From NCBI GenBank assembly GCA_964478075.1, contig CAYZGO010000006.1, positions 1-64,000 of the forward strand: a DNA stretch of 64,000 nucleotides, in the 5' to 3' direction. This document shows, piece by piece, positions 58,761 through 64,000 of this stretch. This stretch comes from DAOUEX01 sp034430235 (GTDB taxonomy: Bacteria; Chloroflexota; Anaerolineae; UBA2200). Each line of letters begins with the position of its first letter. Position 1 is the first letter of the stretch. A program made the translations under genes and the position numbers. The notes under the pieces are model-generated. The model was not told where the DNA came from. It ran no database searches and saw nothing but the letters and a program-made list of their open reading frames with translations.

Positions 58761-59454
58761 GACTATCTGTCTCCATGCAAGGTCGCAGCTGCCACGAAGG
58801 CAAATCCAAGAGCATGAACAGACATACACATTCACGAAGCAAGACTGACAATCCTGACGAACGGTACTGAGCTAGCCTTTCAACGCTAGGCTTCACAACG
58901 GAGAGTGTTGATCTACCTGGGCTCAATCAAAGCCCAACGATAGTTCAAGCTTGCCACTCGCCAAATCGGTGCCGCCGAGATCATATCCGGTTGTGCGTCT
59001 TCAACGGTAGTGAACCAAGACATCTTCCCACCACCGGCTCTTTCCGTTGCTGACTTTAGATTGGCCAAACGTCTTTCACCAGTCGTCACTGCTAAGACCC
59101 ACAAGGTGCGGGTTCGATGAAGGTCTCCTTTTTCCTGACTCTGGCTCCAACGGTTTGGATACTTGGCTTGTTCTCTATGCTATGCTTGACTACCCCTCAA
59201 TCAGCGCCGCTGTCACGACAGGCTTCCGCCTGGTCTCCTGGTAGAGGAAAGGGGATCGTGGTTGCTGCACCGTTCTGCCAGTCCCCTGCGCGCGGCCAGA
59301 ATCCCTACCCTTAAGCTACCCGCCTCGGCTTTGGCTTCTCTCTTGTGAACACCGCCAGCGTACCATCGATCTTACCGACACATTATCCAACCGTCCGCCT
59401 TCAACGACAACGTTGTTAACCCGTGTACCGTCATAGCGAGTGAGCAGAGGTTTA
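58761..59454. other. About 690 bases without a gene
   Basis: Frames are short on both strands. The stretch around 59100-59120 has a tRNA T-arm-like GTGCGGGTTCGATGAAGG but no acceptor pairing, so it is not a tRNA. A dispersed repeat (59200-59232) occurs within it. Confidence 0.45.
59200..59232. repeat. CGCCGCTGTCAC repeat, left copy
   Basis: ATCAGCGCCGCTGTCACGAC followed by AGGCTTCCGCCTG; 30 of 33 bases match 62358-62390 in the same orientation. CTATGCTATGC occurs a little upstream of both copies (59175 and 62305). Confidence 0.7.
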
Positions 59455-60276
59455 TCAGGCCTTTGCCCACGATTGCTGACCCTCCTGTTTCCGCTGGTTC
59501 CTGACTTTCGACTTTTCTTCCTCGGTAGCCTCGGAAAGGCGAATGTCTTTCGATGAGATACCTTCGAGGATCAGCCGGAAGACTCCCTCACAGCTGGCAT
59601 TTGAGGCAGTTATCTTGACGTCGATCAAGTACTTCCCTAGTGCCAGTTTCCAGCCAGGTGGCTGCCACTTGTAGTAATAGGATTCATTGGTAACGCCGTA
59701 GTAGCTGGGATCCTTCTCAAGCTCAAGAGCAACGCTGAACACCCCATCATTCACTCCATCTTTTTCTCCCTCGCGATGGCCTGGCATAATTGATCGAGTG
59801 AGGGATAGCCTTTCGGGGTCCAGAATCTGCACTCCGACAAACTCATCCTCGTTTGAACGACGCACCTTTATCAGTCGCTCAAGCTGCTTAGAGTTCGCCC
59901 ACCGAACAGGCATGTTGCTTCTGTCCTGTACAGCTTTTGCTTCGGGACCCCTAAAGGTGATCGTGCCGCTAGCCTCCGTGGCCGCACTCCTCTGTAGCGG
60001 GCACCACTTCACTACCCGAGGAAGTGGCTTGTTGACCGCCTGAAGATGCAAAACATGACCGGGCCTCCCACCAAAAGGTATCTTCTGTGGATGGCCTGCC
60101 TGCCAAAGCTCGATCTCCAGGTCAGGCTTTTGAATGGCCTCAACAAGCATCGTTACCCATATCGAAATGAAGGCACCAACGACAACTTCCATTGCGCTAC
60201 AGGGGTAGATGATCACGAGGATGACCAGTACCCCGACAACCACCAGCCCGATCCAGAAGATTCGCTTGACCACCAC
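59455..60276 (-). CDS. Membrane-anchored protein of unknown function
   Basis: 273 residues from a GTG at 60276, where AAAGGAGG lies five bases upstream; the open frame is 38 codons longer but those codons precede the ribosome binding site. Two hydrophobic segments (VVVKRIFWIGLVVVGVLVIL and VVVGAFISIWVTMLVEAI) are followed by a ~210-residue soluble domain, beta-rich, with a charged C-terminus (EEEKSKVRNQRKQEGQQ). No family recognised. It lies 132 bp downstream of the restriction gene on the same strand and may belong to the same island. Confidence 0.65.
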   Translation of the reverse strand: MVVKRIFWIGLVVVGVLVILVIIYPCSAMEVVVGAFISIWVTMLVEAIQKPDLEIELWQAGHPQKIPFGGRPGHVLHLQAVNKPLPRVVKWCPLQRSAATEASGTITFRGPEAKAVQDRSNMPVRWANSKQLERLIKVRRSNEDEFVGVQILDPERLSLTRSIMPGHREGEKDGVNDGVFSVALELEKDPSYYGVTNESYYYKWQPPGWKLALGKYLIDVKITASNASCEGVFRLILEGISSKDIRLSEATEEEKSKVRNQRKQEGQQSWAKA

Positions 60277-60408
60277 ATGTGCCTCCTTTGGGAATAGGCC
60301 ATAAGTGCACACAGTTACCAAGCTCGTTGCTCCAACTTCCTCACAAATCCCTTGATGATCTGCTGGATAGAAAGTATGGAAGAGAAGCATCCGGTAATTG
60401 TGAAGAGA

Positions 60409-61194
60409 TCACCCAATCTCAGTCACACCACTGTACAGTTCTGGGAGTTTGTCCTGGCGCAGTCGGAACTTTGTTCCGTGATTATGACCTGTGCGTGCGT
60501 CAAAATCTACCAGTAACTTGCCCTGCTCAAGAGCCGACAGGAACTTCTCCAAGCTCAGTTGCTCCAGTATCCGAATTCTCGAATAATGGAAGTATTCGTG
60601 CCCCTTGGCTCGCTTGGTTTCTGCTTGGACGTAGAAACTGTTCAACAGTTTGCTGCCGGCTTTGTGGAACAGATCATCAAATCCCCAATATGGCTGTGGG
60701 TCAAGCTCACCCAAGCCGGCACGTTCTTCAACTGTCACCAACCACTCAGAGTGCCTCGGATCCACTGCGCTCCCATCGAACGACACAAGAACCTTTCTAT
60801 TCCGGCCATCTATCACAATCATAAACCCGCGATCGCTTCTCGATCGTCCGTGAATAGTCTGCCGAAAACTCATCTCATCCGAGGGATACTTAGTCCCGGC
60901 AAGCTTGTGAGCCCAACCATATTGGGGGAGGAACACCCTTGGCACAAACTTGAGAGCCCGTGGCGATGGCTCCATATGAAACAGCGTCGTCAGCGACGAT
61001 GTTCCCGCACGCTGGCACTTCAGCTCCCATTCAGCGGCATTGGGAATAGGCAAGTTATTCTCTTCAATGCCCAGTAAGTCTTCCAGAGTATTACCTATGC
61101 CTCCCACGTTTCCCGGACGAGCATTGGGAACCCACCCCATCCTGCGTATCTCACGTAAGGCCTCGATCAGGGATTTCTTGGTATAGATCTTCAT
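60409..61194 (-). CDS. Type II restriction endonuclease, MvaI/BcnI family
   Basis: 261 residues. GNVGGIGNTLEDLLGIEENNLPIPNAAEWELKCQRAG matches the MvaI/BcnI core, a monomeric enzyme with catalytic residues in the IGNTLE...E-x-K region (E56, K58-like EWELK). Relatives recognise CCWGG or CCSGG; the exact target here is unknown. The ATG overlaps the methyltransferase stop by four bases, so the methyltransferase is translated first. Confidence 0.85.
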   Translation of the reverse strand: MKIYTKKSLIEALREIRRMGWVPNARPGNVGGIGNTLEDLLGIEENNLPIPNAAEWELKCQRAGTSSLTTLFHMEPSPRALKFVPRVFLPQYGWAHKLAGTKYPSDEMSFRQTIHGRSRSDRGFMIVIDGRNRKVLVSFDGSAVDPRHSEWLVTVEERAGLGELDPQPYWGFDDLFHKAGSKLLNSFYVQAETKRAKGHEYFHYSRIRILEQLSLEKFLSALEQGKLLVDFDARTGHNHGTKFRLRQDKLPELYSGVTEIG

Positions 61195-62171
61195 TGCTTC
61201 TCCCGGGTGCCGGCCTCATGCCAATTCTCCGGCCGCCAGAAATCCAGGAGATACTCAAACGTGGTTCCCATAGTAATGTAGTTGCTTGGCCAACCGAATA
61301 TCCCAACTCTGTTCACGATGTTCGTCCTGTCCCAAATGATCGTGTTTCTGAGCTCGTACCCACGCTTTCTCAACTCGGTAATAAGCGCCGCATGAATGGT
61401 TATTCTTTTGTTTTTCCACCACATATCAGGGACATTGATGACACAATGCCCCTTTGGCTTCAAGAGAGGCAGCAGCCGCTCAAATATCTCCCCCATAGCC
61501 TCCGTGTATGGCTGAAGGGGCATCGTGCCCAGATCGCGTGGGTCTTGAGAGTATTGCTCGATCTTTCCCAGCTGCTCAGTCTTGCGGTCACGCCTCGATT
61601 TGTTCTTTCGCCTTCTGTCAAGAAGGTTAGAGTACGGGGGAGAAGTCCAGATCAGGCTCACCGTTTCTGGTTCAATGTAGTAGGGAATGTTGTGAGCATC
61701 GTCCTGAACGGCAATCTGTTGTGATTGGTTGAAGAGATTGTTCGCACCCAGCCGCTGCTGGCAGAGACGAATGTACCTGTGCTGCAAGTCAAATCCGATC
61801 GCATTCCTGTTCAGATCTTGGGCAGCAACCAACGTTGTGCCGCTGCCAACGAATGGATCGAGAACCAGCTCACCTTCATGAGTGAACAATGAAATTACTT
61901 TGCTAGCTAGTGAAATAGGAAAAGTTGCGGGGTGGAGGTTCCTGTCACGTACATCCCTGCGCTGGTAAGTAAACTGCCACACCCCAAGTTGACACTTGAG
62001 CCATTCCTTTGCAGTCAAACAATTCAGATGGTTTGGCTTGCAGTCACAGGTCTTGGTGTGTTCGATCGGTATCTTGCGCCGATAAAGAGTATCTGATTCC
62101 AGGACCATGCAAGGTAGAACTGTCTGGTCCACAGGTGCCCCCCTTCCATAAGACACGCCACGCCAATCCAT
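61191..62171 (-). CDS. DNA methyltransferase (N4-cytosine type), partner of the restriction enzyme
   Basis: 326 residues. SAM-binding motif I LDPFVGSGTT and the catalytic TSPPY (motif IV, SPPYSNLLDRR) are clear; HPATFPISLASKVISLF is motif X. The order X-I-...-IV is unlike the beta-class order (IV before I) usual for m4C enzymes such as M.MvaI. A CTAKEWLKCQLGVWQF block precedes motif X. It protects host sites against the adjacent MvaI/BcnI-type nuclease. The start is uncertain; the first ~25 residues have no homology. Confidence 0.88.
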   Translation of the reverse strand: MDWRGVSYGRGAPVDQTVLPCMVLESDTLYRRKIPIEHTKTCDCKPNHLNCLTAKEWLKCQLGVWQFTYQRRDVRDRNLHPATFPISLASKVISLFTHEGELVLDPFVGSGTTLVAAQDLNRNAIGFDLQHRYIRLCQQRLGANNLFNQSQQIAVQDDAHNIPYYIEPETVSLIWTSPPYSNLLDRRRKNKSRRDRKTEQLGKIEQYSQDPRDLGTMPLQPYTEAMGEIFERLLPLLKPKGHCVINVPDMWWKNKRITIHAALITELRKRGYELRNTIIWDRTNIVNRVGIFGWPSNYITMGTTFEYLLDFWRPENWHEAGTREKQ

Positions 62172-62357
62172 TCTAACACAACATCAAGCCCACCGCAAAT
62201 GTTGGGCGACGTTTCGCCCGTTCCTATAGAACGAGCCAAGCACGGTCTTCTCTCGGCCTTGGGGCGATATGCACCCGTGCCCGCTTCGTAGATGAGTTGC
62301 GATCGCTATGCTATGCGTATTGTATCGATGAATGTCTCTCTTCCCAATTATCCTTCT

Positions 62358-62390
62358 ATCACCGCCGCTGTCACCACAGGCTTACGCCTG
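62358..62390. repeat. CGCCGCTGTCAC repeat, right copy
   Basis: ATCACCGCCGCTGTCACCAC followed by AGGCTTACGCCTG, matching 59200-59232 at 30 of 33 positions and lying on the other side of the restriction-modification genes. Confidence 0.7.
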
Positions 62391-62407
62391 CTGTCCTACA
62401 CTGTTCC

Positions 62408-62475
62408 CTTGCACCTGCCGTTTACGCCTCTAGGCGTAAAGACTAGAGGTGGCGCAAAGAGAACGACAGTGCAAC
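62408..62475. repeat. TTTACGCC hairpin repeat, third (inverted) copy
   Basis: Reverse complement contains CCACCTCTAGTCTTTACG, the hairpin TTTACGCC...GGCGTAAA and GCAAGGGAAC, matching the 28.5-28.7 kb copies. Located directly next to the 62358-62390 repeat and at the broken end of the following gene fragment. Confidence 0.7.
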
Positions 62476-62499
62476 GGGAAGTTTTGCCAACTGGGCGAG

Positions 62500-62584
62500 G
62501 CAATCTAAGAAGTTTCGTCAGACCATCAACGTCTGTTTCTTCCTTCAGTCTCTCAATGTTTGGTTCTCTATCAAGTATCCCCAC
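62500..62584 (-). pseudogene. Truncated N-terminal gene fragment (HEAT-repeat-protein-like)
   Basis: Begins MGILDREPNIERLKEETDVDG, the type of start seen in HEAT/PBS-lyase-like repeat proteins, then runs into the inverted TTTACGCC repeat after about 30 codons. The rest of the gene is missing. Assignment to the HEAT type rests only on the short DVxGLxxLL pattern. Confidence 0.4.
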
Positions 62585-62612
62585 TCAATCTAACTCTGGT
62601 TTTTTTCTGCAA

Positions 62613-62828
62613 TCAACGAGTGAAAATGACGACACAGCCGCCGCGTTGGGGGTCTGGTTCAACCCTGTAATCACCCAGGAGAGCCTTTGTCCCAACCCAA
62701 TCCGGCGCATTCTCCTTGATCAAGAGCGCCGCCATAAGCTCTCTATCGTTTGCAGCATCCACATTCTTTAACCACAAACGCGCCTCTTCCCTTTTCCGTT
62801 TTCCAAACAACTTGTCAAGTATCCCCAC
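62613..62828 (-). CDS. Small protein of unknown function
   Basis: 71 residues, beginning MGILDKLFGKRKREEARLWL. Charged N-terminal helix and a short beta-like end (CVVIFTR). AGGAGGTG precedes the ATG (on the minus strand). An attC-like palindrome lies between it and the next ORF upstream, which suggests a gene-cassette organisation. No function known. Confidence 0.55.
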   Translation of the reverse strand: MGILDKLFGKRKREEARLWLKNVDAANDRELMAALLIKENAPDWVGTKALLGDYRVEPDPQRGGCVVIFTR

Positions 62829-62863
62829 GTTTATTCACCTCCTGAATTTCATCACGCCCAATT

Positions 62864-62945
62864 GCATATATCGTTTTGCGGATAGAAGAAGTTGCCGAAG
62901 GCAATTTGGGGGAAGCGTAGCGAAGCCTTTTATCCGCTGTTATGC
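62864..62945 (-). repeat. attC-like palindrome 1
   Basis: On the minus strand it reads GCATAAC, AG, CGGATA ... TATCCG, CAAAAC, then ATATATGC. The outer heptamers and inner boxes are partly complementary around a ~45-base middle, as in integron attC sites. The R' box (GATATATGC) departs from the expected GTTATGC. Confidence 0.5.
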
Positions 62946-62995
62946 GCAGCGAACGAAGTGAGTGTAGTCGGCGTAGGGACGAAATACGACACAGA

Positions 62996-63247
62996 TTATT
63001 TACTCTCATATCTCTTCTTGAAGCACTTCTCACAATATATCTTCCCGACGTTTTCAAAAATCGTATCTGCCCTCCCCATTGGTGTACCCATCCCAGTTGG
63101 AGGAGTCGTCCCAATGATTGCAATAAATTCGCCTTCTTCCAATCGATGTTTACAATCACTACACTCATAGTACATCTTTAATTTTATTTTACCTGTATAG
63201 TAAGGTTCTATTCTCAACATCTTTTTTACCTTGTCTAATAGTCCCAT
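62996..63247 (-). CDS. Small zinc-ribbon-like protein
   Basis: 83 residues. MGLLDKVKKMLRIEPYYTGK, then CSDCKHRLEEGEF and CEKCFKKRYE give two CxxC knuckles typical of a small zinc ribbon; IIGTTPPTGMGTPMG lies between. Nucleic-acid binding or a structural role is possible. Lies between two attC-like palindromes. Confidence 0.6.
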   Translation of the reverse strand: MGLLDKVKKMLRIEPYYTGKIKLKMYYECSDCKHRLEEGEFIAIIGTTPPTGMGTPMGRADTIFENVGKIYCEKCFKKRYESK

Positions 63248-63309
63248 GTTTTTCTCCCTATAATTTAGTCCTCTTAGTCTTCATATTTCTGCGTCCCGAA
63301 GGCGACTGC

Positions 63310-63425
63310 GTATAACGTTTCGGGCTATACGAATGTTGCTCGTTTAATCTTGGCTATATTTCAGCAGAAACGAGCAATTTGAGCGAACGAATGCAATGAC
63401 GTGAGCCGTATAGCCCGTGTTATAC
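63310..63425 (-). repeat. attC-like palindrome 2
   Basis: On the minus strand GTATAAC, AC, GGGCTATACG ... CGTATAGCCC, GAAAC, GTTATAC. The outer heptamers are exact inverted complements, the inner 10-base boxes also, around a ~65-base variable middle. This matches the layout of integron recombination sites. Confidence 0.6.
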
Positions 63426-63505
63426 GTCCCGAGCGAGATAAGATCAAAAAACGAGCGAGAGTGTAAGGTGGTTCGAGCGAAGCGAGAAAGTCGCGAAGGG
63501 AAAAT

Positions 63506-64000
63506 TCACATATCCTCCATCACTGGCTTGCCTTCAATAAATTCAGAGGGCAACCCAATTTTCTGAAAGTAGTCAACCATGGTCATGCAAGCAAATTTCT
63601 CGGTAGAATAATGAGTTCCTCCGAGAATGCTGATTTTATGTCTTTCAGCAAAATCATGTGCCTCTTTCGAATGGTCGTTCTTCACCGCTATTCCGGTCAC
63701 AAGAATGTTGACTCCAGCTTCAGCAATTTCTCCCAGGGAGTCAACATCATTCCCTCCGCCAGCCACAAGAGCAACAGTTCCGTCATTAATCTCATCTTCT
63801 CCATATGGATAAAGACTCACTTGATGGCCCACAGCGGCTTCAAATCTTTCTTTTAACTCCTGAACTGTTGCGATGTCTGTTTTTCCGAAAACTCCAGACA
63901 TAGCACCAAAATATGGCGCAAAAGGCTTTTCGGGCTCAATTCCTAAGGCCCTTGCCAAAGAAACAGTCGTTGAATATTCACCAAAATTATCAAGAGGCAC
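63506..64000 (-). CDS. NIF3-like dinuclear metal protein, C-terminal part
   Basis: 164 residues visible; the gene is partial because family members have ~100 more N-terminal residues and the frame is open at the window edge. Signatures: PLDNFGEYSTTVSLARALGIEP, ALVAGGGND, LVTGIAVKNDHSKEAHDFAERHKISILGGTHYSTEKFACMTM. Metal-binding His and Glu in the HYSTE block are conserved; related NIF3/DUF34 proteins are thought to be hydrolases or metal insertases. Base composition is lower in GC than the rest of the window. Confidence 0.85.
   Translation of the reverse strand: MPLDNFGEYSTTVSLARALGIEPEKPFAPYFGAMSGVFGKTDIATVQELKERFEAAVGHQVSLYPYGEDEINDGTVALVAGGGNDVDSLGEIAEAGVNILVTGIAVKNDHSKEAHDFAERHKISILGGTHYSTEKFACMTMVDYFQKIGLPSEFIEGKPVMEDM

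Noticed and set aside
59090..59130. tRNA-like T-arm sequence
   Set aside because: No acceptor stem or anticodon arm pairs around it.
62292..62771. 159-codon plus frame
   Set aside because: Runs through two dispersed repeats and opposite small minus-strand genes.

Overview
The window is a chromosomal stretch of a GC-rich bacterium, most likely an anaerobic member of the Chloroflexota (Anaerolineae-like). This assignment is an inference. It rests on the gene mix (an NfnAB-type transhydrogenase, high-molecular-weight rubredoxin, Pro/Thr-linker lipoproteins, a DUF512 radical-SAM protein, DegV proteins, a UXS-type SDR and WzyC surface-sugar genes) and on abundant short intergenic palindromes. No rRNA is present. 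The last ~1.2 kb is visibly AT-richer and looks acquired.

Layout. 0-12 kb (mostly minus strand): CBS-ACT protein, lipoprotein, trmD, a solute-binding protein, a membrane-anchored clan-A-like glycosidase, a RAYT transposase between REP-like hairpins, nfnB-nfnA, two small membrane proteins behind glnS, and a HhH-GPD glycosylase. 12-20.3 kb (plus): nitroreductase, rluB, cmk, two plsC-like acyltransferases, a DUF512 protein, flavin-reductase/rubredoxin, then a glmS ribozyme and glmS. 20.4-26.6 kb (minus): a compact five-gene operon I cannot match to a described system: PemK/MazF-like protein, sigma-70-region-4-like protein, a 331-residue protein with a possible second PemK-like barrel, a Lon-type (S16) protease fused to RNase HIII, and a TPR protein fused to a cold-shock domain. 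27-35.6 kb: cell-surface sugar genes (GT4, UDP-glucuronate-decarboxylase-like SDR, GT2, and an O-antigen-ligase/WzyC protein fused to a degenerate glycosidase), with vanZ-like, scpA and an alpha/beta hydrolase. 35.8-47.1 kb (plus): rplY, mreB-mreC-mreD, a small toxin-antitoxin insertion, mrdA-minC-minD-minE-rodA, gltX and tRNA-Gln(CTG) with promoter and terminator. 47.1-53.6 kb: a duplicated pair (quinate-dehydrogenase-like plus degV) separated by a large lipoprotein gene; the second pair is damaged and shares a 791-bp identical tract with the first. 53.8-57.9 kb (minus): a prenyl-alcohol salvage-type operon (phytol-kinase-like, DUF92, UbiA, geranylgeranyl reductase). 57.9-62.2 kb: DUF3800-like protein, an unknown membrane protein, and an MvaI/BcnI-type restriction enzyme with its DNA methyltransferase, bracketed by a dispersed repeat. 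62.3-64 kb: a truncated gene, two small ORFs each followed by an attC-like palindrome, and the C-terminal part of a NIF3-family gene running off the window.

How the genes work together. The mre/mrdA/min/rodA block joins elongation and division-site placement in one transcription unit. The 27-35 kb genes look like surface polysaccharide assembly. The 21-26 kb operon combines a predicted transcription regulator, possible endoribonuclease folds, a protease, an RNA:DNA-hybrid nuclease and a nucleic-acid-binding TPR protein, and is the best candidate for an undescribed stress or defence system.
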